Source: Candidatus Roizmanbacteria bacterium RIFCSPLOWO2_01_FULL_40_13 (GTDB lineage: Bacteria; Patescibacteriota; Microgenomatia; UBA1406; GWC2-37-13). Taken from it: a DNA stretch of 36,374 nt. The translations under genes and the position numbers were made by a program. Shown here in pieces: positions 1 through 9,546 of the stretch. Location of the stretch: NCBI GenBank assembly GCA_001789745.1, contig MGAN01000003.1, positions 1,684-38,057 of the forward strand, given 5' to 3'. The notes below the pieces were generated by a model. It worked only from the letters and a program-made list of their open reading frames with translations. It had not been told where the DNA came from and made no database searches. Numbering within the stretch: position 1 is the stretch's first letter; each line of letters opens with the position of its first letter.

Positions 1-876
1 AAGAGAAATCTGATCTATTTCCTTTTCTTTGTTTTAGATCTTTTGACCCTCACTTTAACCGCATCAAGAAGTTCCTCTCTGGCTTATTTAATATCTGTTG
101 CTTCTTTTTTGATCCTTATTAAAAAGGTCAGGCTTTTACTGGTGGTTATAATCGTCTCTGTCGGGCTAAGTTTTTTAAACAATAGTCTTGCTTCTCGCTG
201 GGCGCAGGCTCTTCGCGTCAAACAAATCTATATTAATGAAGAAACCGGTCAGGTTGTTATTCCGCAAAGAATCACTACCAAAGAATTACCCGCCGGTACG
301 CTTTTTGTCGAACTCAAAAAAAAGCCTACAGAAAAAAAAACAGCACAAACAGAACGAATGTTGAGGGATAAAATAATAGAAGATCTGCAGGATGAAGCAA
401 AAAAATCAGGCAAAAAAATATCTTCAGAAGAAGCGGAACAGATGGCAGCTGCAATTTCAGCTGATTTAAAACCCCTAAGCACAGTCGTTTCCGATATTTC
501 TTTTGCCACCCGCATCCAAGTTGAGTGGCCGAGGGCTATCAAAGCCTTTCTTAAAAATCCCGTCCTTGGTTCCGGTCCGTCAAGCATCAGCGAAGCAACC
601 GACGGTGATTACTTCCGCTGGCTGGGAGAGTTAGGTCTTTTGGGAACATCGCTCTTTTTATATTTTTTATTTACCGTGGCTAAATTAATCTGGACAAAAA
701 TCAAAGCGCTGGCCCAATCAGAAAAATTTGTCTACATAGGTTATATTTTTGGTTTGTTCGGGCTGTTAATTAATGCAACTTACATCGATGTATTTGAAGC
801 GTCAAAAGTCGCCTATACTTTTTGGTCGATGACCGGAATTTTTGTCGGTTCGCTTACGCTTAACCATAAAAAATAA
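1..876 (+). CDS. O-antigen ligase/polymerase-like membrane protein (5' truncated by window)
   Basis: The reading frame is open back to base 1, so the N-terminus lies outside the window; only about 291 C-terminal residues are visible. A T-x-S-R-S-S stretch follows a hydrophobic segment. Further on, a hydrophilic region rich in Lys/Glu is followed by NPVLGSGPSS, then a D-Y-x-R-W-L-G-E-L-G-L-L-G motif and two or three further membrane segments. The SRSS, NP-x-LG-x-G and E-x-GLLG signatures are typical of the Wzy/WaaL (O-antigen ligase) superfamily, which polymerises or transfers undecaprenyl-linked glycans on the outer face of the membrane. It is immediately followed by a GT39-like gene (TAA then ATG with no gap), consistent with a polysaccharide operon. 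Whether it is a ligase or a polymerase cannot be decided from sequence. Confidence 0.75.
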   Translation, partial: KRNLIYFLFFVLDLLTLTLTASRSSSLAYLISVASFLILIKKVRLLLVVIIVSVGLSFLNNSLASRWAQALRVKQIYINEETGQVVIPQRITTKELPAGTLFVELKKKPTEKKTAQTERMLRDKIIEDLQDEAKKSGKKISSEEAEQMAAAISADLKPLSTVVSDISFATRIQVEWPRAIKAFLKNPVLGSGPSSISEATDGDYFRWLGELGLLGTSLFLYFLFTVAKLIWTKIKALAQSEKFVYIGYIFGLFGLLINATYIDVFEASKVAYTFWSMTGIFVGSLTLNHKK

Positions 877-2337
877 ATGAAAATTAAGAAAATTTTTCGC
901 CTTGAAGTTTATTTGTTGCTTATAATACTTGCTCTCGCTTTGGCCACCCGCCTGTATAAAGTCGATTCGCCCTTGGCTGATCTGCATTCCTGGCGGCAGG
1001 CCGATACAGCGGCGGTTGCGCGCAACTTTGCTCGCGACGGCATAGACTTGCTTCATCCGCGGTATGATGATCTGTCAGGTCGGGAAGCGGGAATCGAAAA
1101 TCCAGAGGGTTATCGCATGGTCGAATTCCCGATCTATAATGCTATTACCGCTCTCCTTTATAAATCTCTGCCCGTATTTCCTATCGAAATATATGCCAGA
1201 TTGACTTCTATTTTCTTTTCTTTGCTGACTATTGCGGTTTTGTATTACCTTCTGCTTCGTGAGGAGGGATTGTTAACTGCTGCGGTTGGGGGCTTCGTAT
1301 ATGCCGTTTTTCCTTTCTTTGTCTTTTTCTCCCGGGTTGTCCTGCCTGAAACTACGGCACTCGGGTTGACTTTTGTCTCTATTTATTTCCTGTATTTATA
1401 TACGCAAAAAAATATCTCTCCCGCTAAAACAATTATTTACATTATCGTTTCCCTTCTTTTCTTTGTAGCCGCAATTCTGGTAAAGCCGACTGTGGTATTC
1501 TATGCTGTGGTTTTAATCTACTTATTTATAAAAAGATCGGGTTTAGGATTTCTTAAATCCGCTTCTTTTTATCTCTATTTCATTTTAAGCGTCATCCCCT
1601 TTATTCTTTGGCGGTTATATATCAAAAATTTTCCTGCGGGTATTCCGGTAAGCGATTGGTTATTCACCAGCGTTAACACTTATGAAGGATTAAGGACAAT
1701 CTTTTTGCGGCCCGCTTTTTTCCGCTGGATTTTTTATGAGAGATTGAACAACCTGATTTTGGGAGGATACCTTTCGATCTTTTTTCTCATGGGGATCTTA
1801 AGAAAGAACGGTAAATTCTTTTTTCCCGTTTTTTTGATTTCGATGCTCAGTTACCTTTTCATCTTTGAGGGAGGCAATGTCCAACACGAATACTATCAAA
1901 CGATTATTTTGCCTTCGATTGCTATATTTATCGGTCTGGGCGTAAACTTTTTGCTTTCGTTAAAGCATAAATTAATTTCTTTCCCCCTGACGGTAGTTAC
2001 CGTTGCTCTGATCTTTATCTCTTCTTTTTTCTTTTCTTATTATCAAGTCAGGTCTTTTTATTCGGTCCCCCAGGATCTTGTTACAATCGCAAAAATAATC
2101 AAAACTATCACCGAACCTGACGCCAAAATTATCACCGACCGTACCGGAGATACTACTCTGCTGTATTTGGCTGATAGAAAGGGATGGCCTGCTTATGCCG
2201 GCAATTTAGATTATCTAAAGCAGCAAAATTACCGGTATGTGGTTACCGCCAACCAGGATCTGATCAAAGATCTCAAGACCAATTGGCGCTATAGCGTGAT
2301 TTTTCAGAATGACCAGTTCACTATTTTTAAAATATGA
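877..2337 (+). CDS. GT39/ArnT-like polytopic glycosyltransferase
   Basis: A 486-residue protein with a single N-terminal membrane helix, then the conserved LHSWRQADTAAVARNF stretch (about residues 35-50), followed by around ten hydrophobic segments and a soluble C-terminal tail. The W-R-Q-A-D-T-A motif in the first extracytoplasmic loop is characteristic of the PMT/ArnT-like GT-C fold (glycosyltransferase family 39), which uses polyprenyl-phosphate sugars outside the membrane; Asp in this loop is the expected catalytic residue. It starts directly after the stop of the O-antigen ligase-like gene and its TGA overlaps the next gene's ATG (ATGA), so it is translationally coupled within a glycan operon. 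The sugar and acceptor are unknown. Confidence 0.75.
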   Translation: MKIKKIFRLEVYLLLIILALALATRLYKVDSPLADLHSWRQADTAAVARNFARDGIDLLHPRYDDLSGREAGIENPEGYRMVEFPIYNAITALLYKSLPVFPIEIYARLTSIFFSLLTIAVLYYLLLREEGLLTAAVGGFVYAVFPFFVFFSRVVLPETTALGLTFVSIYFLYLYTQKNISPAKTIIYIIVSLLFFVAAILVKPTVVFYAVVLIYLFIKRSGLGFLKSASFYLYFILSVIPFILWRLYIKNFPAGIPVSDWLFTSVNTYEGLRTIFLRPAFFRWIFYERLNNLILGGYLSIFFLMGILRKNGKFFFPVFLISMLSYLFIFEGGNVQHEYYQTIILPSIAIFIGLGVNFLLSLKHKLISFPLTVVTVALIFISSFFFSYYQVRSFYSVPQDLVTIAKIIKTITEPDAKIITDRTGDTTLLYLADRKGWPAYAGNLDYLKQQNYRYVVTANQDLIKDLKTNWRYSVIFQNDQFTIFKI

Positions 2338-3545
2338 GGATTCTCATGTTGACTCCCTATCTGCCCTACCCCCCTGCCTCTGGAGGTCAAATAAGATCTC
2401 TTAATCTGCTTAAATATCTTAGTCGTAAAAATAAAATCACCCTAATTGCTTTGTATAAGAATCAAAAGGAGAAGTCATATGCCAAATTTCTTGAGACCTA
2501 CTGCGAAAAAATATATCTCTGTAAACGGGCTGAAAAACCCTGGCAAATTAAAAATATATTAAAATCCGTATTTACTCCCTTACCCTTTCTTATTGTCAGA
2601 AATTTCTCTCCCGAAGCTAAAAAAACTGTAGAAAATTTATTACGAACTGACTTTTTTGACGTCATCCACGCTGAGACTTTTTATATCATGCCCCATATTC
2701 CGCAGACCGAGATTCCGATTTTTCTGCTTGAACAAACGATTGAATACAAAGTCTATCAGCATTTTGTCAACTCTCTCCCTCCCCTTTTTCGCTACTTCTT
2801 TTATTTTGATATTCTGAAATTAAAATTCTGGGAAAGGCATTATTGGAAAAAGGCTTTTTCGGTCGGCACGGTATCGGAGACCGACAGAAAACTCATCAAC
2901 AAACTCGAGTCTGAAATCAATCCGGTTGTTATCCCTAATGGAGCTGGCGATCAGCTGATTGCCTATAAGTTGAGTAAAAAGAATTTGTATAAGCCGACAG
3001 TCTTATTTGTAGGTAATTTTGCCTGGCTGCAGAATATTGAAGCCGCCAATTACCTCTATCATAAAATTTATCCCAAACTATTAGCAATAAAACCGGCCAT
3101 TAATGTTCTCATCGCCGGTCAACGAGCAATGGAAAAATTGTCTTTCTCATCGGGAAAAAACCTCCATATAGTCGACATAAAAAACGACGACGTCAATCAG
3201 GTCAAAAAAATCTACGAAAGTTCCACTATTTTTATCGCGCCCATATTCGGTCCGGGCGGCACAAGACTTAAGATACTGGCCGCCATGGCTACAGGACTCC
3301 CGGTTGTCTCAACCAAAATCGGTATCACCGGTCTCTTGGTCAGAGACAGATATAGCGTGCTGATTGCAGACTCGCCGGCAGTTTTTGCCAGAAAAATACA
3401 GGATTTGTTAGCCGATAAAAAATTGTTTGAAAAACTGCAAAATAACGCTTACAGGCTGGTTAACGAGGTGTATAACTGGAAAAAAATTGCCCAGAAATTG
3501 GAAGTTGTTTATGAGGGGATAAAACAGCATGAACATCGGCATTGA
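2334..3545 (+). CDS. GT4-family glycosyltransferase
   Basis: A 403-residue GT-B fold protein. The N-terminus (MRILMLTPYLPYPPASGGQ) has the glycine-rich acceptor-side loop of family 4 transferases. The C-terminal half opens with LFVGNFAWLQNIEA (start of the nucleotide-sugar domain) and contains GPGGTRLKILAAMATGLPVV, the donor-binding region of this subfamily. It overlaps the upstream gene by 4 bp (ATGA) and the next gene by 17 bp. It probably adds one sugar to a lipid-linked oligosaccharide on the cytoplasmic side. The first Glu of the usual E-x7-E motif is replaced here by the GPGGTR variant seen in a subset of GT4 enzymes. Substrate unknown. Confidence 0.85.
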   Translation: MRILMLTPYLPYPPASGGQIRSLNLLKYLSRKNKITLIALYKNQKEKSYAKFLETYCEKIYLCKRAEKPWQIKNILKSVFTPLPFLIVRNFSPEAKKTVENLLRTDFFDVIHAETFYIMPHIPQTEIPIFLLEQTIEYKVYQHFVNSLPPLFRYFFYFDILKLKFWERHYWKKAFSVGTVSETDRKLINKLESEINPVVIPNGAGDQLIAYKLSKKNLYKPTVLFVGNFAWLQNIEAANYLYHKIYPKLLAIKPAINVLIAGQRAMEKLSFSSGKNLHIVDIKNDDVNQVKKIYESSTIFIAPIFGPGGTRLKILAAMATGLPVVSTKIGITGLLVRDRYSVLIADSPAVFARKIQDLLADKKLFEKLQNNAYRLVNEVYNWKKIAQKLEVVYEGIKQHEHRH

Positions 3546-4638
3546 TATATCGCAAATTGTTTATGAGGGAACCGGTGTCTCCCGATTTACCAGGGGTTTA
3601 ACCAATGCTATTCTTAATTTGGACAAAAAAAACCGGTGGACTTTTCTTTTTTCTTCATTAAGAAGAAAATTAGACTCGGAAATAGAATCCGAAATTAGCA
3701 AAAAAGGGCACGAATTGATAAAATGGAAAATTCCGCTTACGCTTCTTGCCTACCTTTGTTACGATTGGCGTTTAATTAGCAAATATCTAATAACTCATTT
3801 CGCATATCTGGATAAACTTGATTATTTTGTCACTTCCGATTGGGTGGAACTTCCGCTTAAAGTAAAAAAAACGACCGTTGTCCATGATCTTGTGTTTCTC
3901 CGCCATCCCGAAACCGTCAGCCCTGAAATCAAGACAGTGCAAACAAAACGGCTTGAGTTGGTAAAGCGGGAATCGCAGATCATTTTTGCAGACTCTAACG
4001 CTACCAAAGCAGACTTATCTGACTATTTATCAATAGACAAAAACAGAATATTTGTTAATTATCCCGGAGTAGATGTCCGACAACCAACCAGCGATCAAAT
4101 TAATTTGACGATAAAAAAATATGATCTAAAAAAACCTTTTATCCTGACCGTCGGCAAGTTAGAACCGCGAAAAAACCTTCATAGACTAATTGCAGCTACC
4201 AAACAATTGAATAATGAAGCTATCGATCTAGTCATAGTCGGGCCAAAAGGTTGGGGAAAAAATAATTTAAAAACTGAATATTCAAATATTAAATTCCTGG
4301 GCATGGTAGATGACAATGATCTTTATTGCCTCTACTCTTCCTGTCTCTTGTTTATCTACCCGTCCCTTTGGGAAGGATTTGGTTTTCCTGTTGTTGAAGC
4401 CATGGGTTTGGGTGCGGCTGTAGCAACCTCAAATACCTCTTCGCTCAAAGAAATTGTCGGTGACGCAGCTTTGCTTTTTAACCCGCAAAATACGACTGAA
4501 ATCAGTCAGTCTCTGAATACTTTGCTAACGGACAGTAAATTAAGAGCATCTTTGGCCAAAAAAGGCAAAAAAAGAAGCACTGACTATAGTTGGAAGAATT
4601 ATTTTAACAAATTCATTAAAATATTAACTAATAAGTAA
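3529..4638 (+). CDS. GT4-family glycosyltransferase (mannosyltransferase-like)
   Basis: A 369-residue GT-B protein. The N-terminal GIDISQIVYEGTGVSRFTRGL loop and VVHDLVFL segment are typical of GT4 mannosyl/rhamnosyl transferases. The donor domain starts at ILTVGKLEPRKN and carries the E-x7-E motif in EGFGFPVVEAM, which binds the nucleotide sugar. The start lies inside the 3' end of the previous gene (17-bp overlap), indicating translational coupling. Together with its two GT4 neighbours it likely builds a short cell-surface oligosaccharide. The exact linkage cannot be inferred. Confidence 0.85.
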   Translation: MNIGIDISQIVYEGTGVSRFTRGLTNAILNLDKKNRWTFLFSSLRRKLDSEIESEISKKGHELIKWKIPLTLLAYLCYDWRLISKYLITHFAYLDKLDYFVTSDWVELPLKVKKTTVVHDLVFLRHPETVSPEIKTVQTKRLELVKRESQIIFADSNATKADLSDYLSIDKNRIFVNYPGVDVRQPTSDQINLTIKKYDLKKPFILTVGKLEPRKNLHRLIAATKQLNNEAIDLVIVGPKGWGKNNLKTEYSNIKFLGMVDDNDLYCLYSSCLLFIYPSLWEGFGFPVVEAMGLGAAVATSNTSSLKEIVGDAALLFNPQNTTEISQSLNTLLTDSKLRASLAKKGKKRSTDYSWKNYFNKFIKILTNK

Positions 4639-4664
4639 TAACTATTAGCTCCCAGCTGTTTATT

Positions 4665-5780
4665 ATGATTATTGCAGTAGACGGGAATGAAGCCAATGTC
4701 AAAGAAAAAGTTGGAGTGTCTGTTTACACTTTCAAACTGCTTCAGTATTTTCACAAAAAAGCGGATAAAAATTTAAGGTTTTTAGTTTTTCTTAAGTACA
4801 ACCCGGCAAGCGATTTGCCTCTGGAAACTGACTTTTATAAATATTCTGTAATTCGTGGAGATTTTCTTTGGTCACAAACATTCCTTCCGCTTGATTTATA
4901 TAAAAGAAAGGCTCTTGGACAAAAAATCGATATATTTTTCTCACCTGCCCACTATATCCCCCGTCTTACTCCAATTCCTACAATCGTGACCATTCACGAC
5001 CTATCTTTTTTCTATTATCCTCAGGAGTTTCTTAAAAAAGATTTATTTAAACTCAAAAATTGGACAAGACGCGCGGTTGAAAAAGCCAAAAAAATCATCG
5101 CGGTTTCTAATACGACCAAAAAGGATATCGTTAGGTTTTATGACGTTGAGGAAGAAAAAATTGAGGTAATTCTTAATGGATATGAAAAAAAAATCAAAAA
5201 TCAAAAATCAAAAATCAAAAGTATCGATAAAAAATATATCTTATTTGTTGGAACTCTTCAACCGCGTAAAAACCTCGATACTTTAATCGATGCGTTTACG
5301 CTCTTTCGACAAAATAACCCGGAATTCAAGTTAATAATTGCCGGAAAAAAAGGCTGGCTGTATGATTACATTTTTAAGAAAGTTGAAGGTTTAAAGCTAA
5401 AAAAAGACGTTATTTTCAAAGGATTTGTATCCGATCAAGAGCTGACAGTTCTATACCAAAATGCTTTTTGCTTTGTTCTACCGTCACTCTATGAAGGATT
5501 CGGCATACCGGTTCTGGAGGCTATGAGCTTTGGATGTCCGGTAATATCCTCATTCGCCTCGAGTCTGCCGGAAGTTGGGGGTGAAGCCTGCCTGTATTTT
5601 GATCCTAAAGATCCTCTTGAACTTAAAGAAAAATTAACCCTCTTGGCCGAAAATCGTAAATTAAGAAGTGATTTGATAAAAAAGGGAGGTCAAAGAATAC
5701 GTCTTTTTTCCTGGCAAAAATGTGCCAAATCGACACTTGATTTATTGTCAAACCAAGCTAATTCCGATCTGACAGGTTAA
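4665..5780 (+). CDS. GT4-family glycosyltransferase with heptamer-derived insert
   Basis: A 371-residue GT-B protein closely similar in layout to the preceding gene: AVDGNEANVKEKVGVSVYTFKLL at the N-terminus, TIHDLSFF in the middle, LFVGTLQPRKNLDTLI opening the donor domain, and EGFGIPVLEAM as the E-x7-E motif. Just before the donor domain, residues about 177-186 (Lys/Gln/Ser-rich) are encoded by four perfect 7-bp ATCAAAA units, an apparent repeat expansion in the interdomain linker. The gene is the last of the glycosyltransferase run; a repeat-filled 277-bp gap follows. Probably arose by duplication with the 3529-4638 gene. Confidence 0.85.
   Translation: MIIAVDGNEANVKEKVGVSVYTFKLLQYFHKKADKNLRFLVFLKYNPASDLPLETDFYKYSVIRGDFLWSQTFLPLDLYKRKALGQKIDIFFSPAHYIPRLTPIPTIVTIHDLSFFYYPQEFLKKDLFKLKNWTRRAVEKAKKIIAVSNTTKKDIVRFYDVEEEKIEVILNGYEKKIKNQKSKIKSIDKKYILFVGTLQPRKNLDTLIDAFTLFRQNNPEFKLIIAGKKGWLYDYIFKKVEGLKLKKDVIFKGFVSDQELTVLYQNAFCFVLPSLYEGFGIPVLEAMSFGCPVISSFASSLPEVGGEACLYFDPKDPLELKEKLTLLAENRKLRSDLIKKGGQRIRLFSWQKCAKSTLDLLSNQANSDLTG
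5193..5220 (+). repeat. Heptamer array (4 x ATCAAAA) inside a GT4 gene
   Basis: Four exact tandem copies of the 7-bp unit ATCAAAA lie in the coding sequence, in the linker before the donor-binding domain. Three added units equal 21 bp, so the frame is kept. Confidence 0.9.
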
Positions 5781-5790
5781 AACTTTAGCT

Positions 5791-5859
5791 TATATCCTAT
5801 CTTACTCCGATTTGCAGCTTTCTCGGAGCGCGAAAAAGCGGAATTAGATTGGGTATATA
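5791..5859 (+). repeat. MITE-like element, TATATACCC-end family, interior type A (copy 1)
   Basis: The left end TATATCCTATCTTA and the right end TTAGATTGGGTATATA are imperfect inverted repeats. The interior (CGATTTGCAGC, then CTCGGAGCGCGAAAAAGCG) matches the copies at 13185 and 35132. It contains a CTCCGA/TCGGAG hairpin. The downstream tail of the element (TTAAGTTAT-N-GAAGTATA, ending at 6039) is separated from it by another repeat. Confidence 0.8.
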
Positions 5860-5888
5860 CTTAATAATATCAAATCCGCTTGATTGAA

Positions 5889-5979
5889 TGTCATGCCGAA
5901 TTTATTTCAGCATCTGATTTAAAATAGCAGATCCTGAAACCCATTCGACAAGCTCAGGGCGTACTAGTTCAGGATGACA
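5889..5979 (+). repeat. TGTCAT-ended palindromic repeat nested in another element
   Basis: Begins TGTCATGCCGAA and ends TTCAGGATGACA, an imperfect inverted repeat of 12 bp over 91 bp. It contains a TTTCAGCATC/GATCCTGAAA pair and a segment like the one in tsaD (AGCTCAGGG). Its first 26 bp recur with one mismatch at the right edge of the window (36349-36374). It lies between the two halves of the TATATACCC-type element, so it looks like a later insertion. Confidence 0.75.
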
Positions 5980-6013
5980 ACAGAGTATTCAACAGAATTT
6001 GATATAACTCTGT

Positions 6014-6039
6014 AGCAATCCTTAAGTTATTGAAGTATA
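6014..6039 (+). repeat. Tail segment of the TATATACCC element (copy 1)
   Basis: The stretch GCAATCCTTAAGTTAT followed by GAAGTATA matches the segment that directly follows the type A element at 13263-13282 and 35212-35234, and occurs reversed at 36121-36150. Here it is displaced about 150 bp from its 5' half. Confidence 0.65.
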
Positions 6040-6057
6040 ACAATGATTTAAATTCCC

Positions 6058-7083
6058 ATGAAAATTCAAAAAATTGAAGAAAATTTTAACAAAAATGTCT
6101 TCAATCAAACAGCGACACATCCATTGCAATCTTGGGATTGGGGAGTGGCAAGAAAAAAGACGGGAATAGAAGTTTTAAGAATAGGTGAATTCAAAAGCGT
6201 AGAGACGCATAGCAATGCGTCTCTACAAAATATTTATCAGATCACCCTGCACAAAATCCCCTTTTCGAACTATAAAATCGGTTATCTTCCCCGCTCGGTT
6301 TTTCCTTCGATAAAAGTTTTGAAGTTCTTATATAACTACGGCAAAAAAAATAACCTAATCTTTATCAAGATAGAACCCTATGTGTTCAAATCCGAAATTC
6401 GAAATTCGAAATTCGAAGTAAATTCAAAATTTAAAATAATAAGTTCAAAGCATCCATTATTCCCAAATTGGACACAAATAATTGATCTAACAAAATCCGA
6501 AGAACAGCTTCTGAATAACATGCATCCAAAGACCAGATACAACATCCGTCTGGCCACAAAAAAAGGGGTTACGGTTAAAGAAATGTCGAATAATGAAGGC
6601 TTTACATTATTCCAAAAGTTATATTTTGAAACAACCAGAAGGCAAAGATATTTTGGTCATAATTATATCTACCATAAAACTGTCTGGGAAAATTTGAAAA
6701 ATAAAATTTCCCATATCTTGATTGCTTATTATCAGAATATTCCCTTAGCCGCATATCAGCTTTTCTTCTTTAAAAATACTTTGTACTATGTATACGGTGG
6801 AACTTCGGATCAGTATCGCAATCTTATGGCTTCCAATCTGCTGATGTGGGAGTCGATAAGGCTTGGGAAAAAACTCGGAGCAAAAAAAATCGATCTATGG
6901 GGTTCACTACCGCCTGGCTATGATTCTGATCATCCCTGGGCTGGATTTACCAGATTTAAAGAGGGGTATGGAGGAAAATTTGTTGAATTGGTTGGGAGTT
7001 ACGATTTAATAATTAATCCGCTACTGTATAAATTTTATGATCTGGCTTTAAGTTTAAGAAATTTCTATCTCAGACTGCACTAA
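6058..7083 (+). CDS. FemAB/FemX-like aminoacyltransferase (peptidoglycan bridge)
   Basis: A 341-residue protein of the FemAB family, which has a GNAT-like fold and transfers an amino acid from aminoacyl-tRNA to the lipid II stem peptide. Supporting features are PLQSWDWG near the N-terminus, the [11 protein letters not shown] motif in the middle, [28 protein letters not shown], and the C-terminal [18 protein letters not shown]-x4-FKEGYGG signature. Two short stretches look repeat-derived: residues about 48-57, encoded by a perfect 28-bp palindrome, and about 113-119, encoded by a 7-bp tandem repeat. The stop overlaps the convergent lon stop by 4 bp (CTAA). No Shine-Dalgarno sequence is evident upstream. 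Confidence 0.8.
   Translation: MKIQKIEENFNKNVFNQTATHPLQSWDWGVARKKTGIEVLRIGEFKSVETHSNASLQNIYQITLHKIPFSNYKIGYLPRSVFPSIKVLKFLYNYGKKNNLIFIKIEPYVFKSEIRNSKFEVNSKFKIISSKHPLFPNWTQIIDLTKSEEQLLNNMHPKTRYNIRLATKKGVTVKEMSNNEGFTLFQKLYFETTRRQRYFGHNYIYHKTVWENLKNKISHILIAYYQNIPLAAYQLFFFKNTLYYVYGGTSDQYRNLMASNLLMWESIRLGKKLGAKKIDLWGSLPPGYDSDHPWAGFTRFKEGYGGKFVELVGSYDLIINPLLYKFYDLALSLRNFYLRLH
6199..6226. repeat. Perfect 28-bp palindrome inside the femAB-like gene
   Basis: GTAGAGACGCAT, loop AGCA, then ATGCGTCTCTAC: a 12-bp perfect stem. It is read in frame as residues about 48-57 of the protein. Confidence 0.9.
6394..6414 (+). repeat. Heptamer array (3 x GAAATTC) inside the femAB-like gene
   Basis: Three exact GAAATTC units followed by degenerate AT-rich continuation to about 6447. 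It encodes an Asn/Ser/Lys/Phe-rich stretch in a variable loop. Confidence 0.8.
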
Positions 7084-9503
7084 TTCGGCTTCTGTAGCTG
7101 GGCGAAGATTTTCTTGGATTCAACTTGAAATCCTTGGTGATTTTTGGGAAAAACTATAGCCTGTTTTAGAACATCATCCATATGATCGACGAATTTGAAA
7201 TTGAGTTTCTTTAAGACCTGGGCCGGTATGTCCACCAGGTCTTTTTTATTTTCTCTAGGCATAATCACGGTATTAATGTCGGCGCGATGAGCAGCGATCA
7301 CTTTTTCCTTTACTCCGCCAATTTCAAGCACTCTGCCTCTTAAAGTGATCTCTCCTGTCATTGCAACATCCCTTCTTACGGGAATTTTAGTCAAGGCAGA
7401 CACCATTGCTGTAGTGATTGCAATTCCTGCGGAAGGTCCGTCTTTGGGCACCGCACCTTCAGGAACGTGAACATGAATATCGATTTTGGAGAAAAATTCC
7501 TTCGGCTGCTTAAAGACAAACCAGCGAGACCTGATATATGACAAAGCTGCTTGACACGACTCTTTCATTACTTCTCCCAGATGACCGGTAAGCGTCAACC
7601 CTCCTTTACCGGGCATGACGGCTACCTCGATAAATAATATGTCTCCTCCTGCCTGTGTCCAGGCAAGACCCGTTGATATCCCCACGGTGTCTTTCTCCTC
7701 AATTATCTGGGATGAATACTTATAAGGTCCAAGATACTTGGAAATGTCAGACACCCCGACCACTTTAACTTTGGTCTTGTTTTCCACAATCTCTCTGCCT
7801 ACCTTTCTAAAGATTGCAGCAATTTGCCGCTCCAATTCCCTTACTCCCGCCTCGCGTGTGTAGCGTCTGATAACTGTTCTCAGGGTATGATCTGTTATTT
7901 TAACTTCGTCTGGATTTAGGCTGTGCGCTTCCAGTTGCTTTTTGATCAGGTGGCTTTTGGCAATATTATATTTCTCATCCTCCGTATATCCGGGAAAATG
8001 AATTACTTCCAATCGGTCAAGCAACGCATCTGGAATAGTATCTAAAATATTGGCGGTAGTTATGAAAAAAACATCTGACAAATCAAACTGGACCTCCAAA
8101 TAGTGATCCGAAAATGAATGGTTTTGTTCCGGATCCAAAGTCTCAAGAAGCGCTGCTGAAGGATCTCCTCTATAATCTCGTCCTACTTTGTCGATCTCGT
8201 CAAGCATAAATACGGGATTTTTGGTTCCGGCCTGTTTTATCCCCTGGATTATCCTTCCGGGCATCGAGCCGACATAGGTTCTTCTGTGTCCCCTTATTTC
8301 TGCCTCATCCCGGATTCCGCCAAGCGAAATCTTGACAAATTTTCTCCCCAATGAACGGGCGATCGACCTGCCAAGCGAAGTCTTACCCACTCCGGGTGGT
8401 CCGACAAAACAAAGAATCGTGGGCTGGTTCTCTTTCTTCGTACTATTTTCTTTTAACTCTCGTCTCTTTCTCAATTCCAAAATAGCCAAATATTCCAATA
8501 TCCTCTCCTTTATTTTTTTAAGTCCGTAGTGGTCCTCATTTAGTATCTTCTCCGCGACCTTAATGTCTACGTTATTGGATGATGCGACCGACCAAGGTAG
8601 TTCTACCAACCAATCAATATAAGTACGGATATAAGATGCTTCCGGATTAAACTGTGACATCTGAGACAGTCTTTTCAATTCCTTTAGGGTTTTTTCTTCG
8701 ACTTGTTGTGGCATTTTAGCTTTTCTGATCTTTTCTCTATATTCAGCAACGTCTCGGTCTTCACCCTTGCTTCCCAATTCCTCCTCGATTGTCTTCATCT
8801 TTTCCCGTAAGAAGTTTTCCCTCATGCCTTGTTCGAATTTTTGTTGAGTTTTTGAAGATATATTTTTTTCAATTTCGAGTACTTTTATTTCCCGATTGAT
8901 ATATTCAATTTCCTGCTTTAACCTTGATTTAAGATTAATCTCCTCTAGAAGTTTTTGTCTCTCGAGAGTTTTAAGATCCAAAACTACTGCTATTTGATAG
9001 GAGAAATCCTGAGGGTTTGAAATATTCAGAATATTCATGAGAAATACCAAATCCACGGTTTTTCCCAGATTGATAGCTCGCTTGATTTGGGTAACCAGAT
9101 GCCTTGCCATCGCCTGGACCTCTTCATCTTCCTCTATTTTGTCTTGCAGCTTCTCTACTCTTGCCTCCAAGTATGGTGAATCTTTAGTAAACTCAATTGT
9201 CTTCACCTTTTCTCTTCCTTTCACCATGGCATTAATTTCGCCTCTCTCTCCTGAAGCCGTCTTTTCTATGCTGGCCAACACCCCTACCTGAAAAAGGTCT
9301 TCTTTATTGGGGTCGTCTACTGAAGAATTTTTCTGCATGATCAAAACCACCTTATTGCCTTTTCTCGTCCCCTCTTCAATTCCGGCCAAACTTTTGGGCC
9401 GGCCAAAAACCAGTACGTTTTCTGTTCCGGGAAAAACAATAGCGTCTCTTACCGCAACTACCGGATAAATTGATTGATCCGAAGTCTTAGCCAATAGTGT
9501 CAT
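7080..9503 (-). CDS. lon: Lon ATP-dependent protease
   Basis: An 807-residue cytoplasmic Lon (LonA type) with an N-terminal substrate-binding domain beginning [15 protein letters not shown], a coiled-coil linker, and an AAA+ module with Walker [10 protein letters not shown] and Walker [12 protein letters not shown]. The protease domain has the catalytic Ser in PKDGPSAG (about Ser691) and Lys in GGVKEK (about Lys734), the correct 43-residue spacing. A longer reading with a TTG start at 9563 exists, but its 20 extra residues are not Lon-like and overlap korB; ATG at 9503 is preferred and has an extended -10 box 10 nt upstream. Last gene of the co-directional block; its stop overlaps the convergent femAB-like stop. 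Confidence 0.95.
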   Translation of the reverse strand: MTLLAKTSDQSIYPVVAVRDAIVFPGTENVLVFGRPKSLAGIEEGTRKGNKVVLIMQKNSSVDDPNKEDLFQVGVLASIEKTASGERGEINAMVKGREKVKTIEFTKDSPYLEARVEKLQDKIEEDEEVQAMARHLVTQIKRAINLGKTVDLVFLMNILNISNPQDFSYQIAVVLDLKTLERQKLLEEINLKSRLKQEIEYINREIKVLEIEKNISSKTQQKFEQGMRENFLREKMKTIEEELGSKGEDRDVAEYREKIRKAKMPQQVEEKTLKELKRLSQMSQFNPEASYIRTYIDWLVELPWSVASSNNVDIKVAEKILNEDHYGLKKIKERILEYLAILELRKRRELKENSTKKENQPTILCFVGPPGVGKTSLGRSIARSLGRKFVKISLGGIRDEAEIRGHRRTYVGSMPGRIIQGIKQAGTKNPVFMLDEIDKVGRDYRGDPSAALLETLDPEQNHSFSDHYLEVQFDLSDVFFITTANILDTIPDALLDRLEVIHFPGYTEDEKYNIAKSHLIKKQLEAHSLNPDEVKITDHTLRTVIRRYTREAGVRELERQIAAIFRKVGREIVENKTKVKVVGVSDISKYLGPYKYSSQIIEEKDTVGISTGLAWTQAGGDILFIEVAVMPGKGGLTLTGHLGEVMKESCQAALSYIRSRWFVFKQPKEFFSKIDIHVHVPEGAVPKDGPSAGIAITTAMVSALTKIPVRRDVAMTGEITLRGRVLEIGGVKEKVIAAHRADINTVIMPRENKKDLVDIPAQVLKKLNFKFVDHMDDVLKQAIVFPKNHQGFQVESKKIFAQLQKPN

Positions 9504-9513
9504 GTTAATTAGC

Positions 9514-9522
9514 AGTTTAGCA
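9514..9522 (-). promoter_or_regulatory. Possible extended -10 promoter of lon
   Basis: On the minus strand TGCTAAACT lies 10 nt before the lon ATG, the same spacing as at tsaC/tsaE. It suggests lon has its own promoter within the korB-lon gap. Weaker match than the TGCTAAAAT boxes elsewhere. Confidence 0.4.
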
Positions 9523-9546
9523 GAATAATTGCTAATTGTCAACTTA

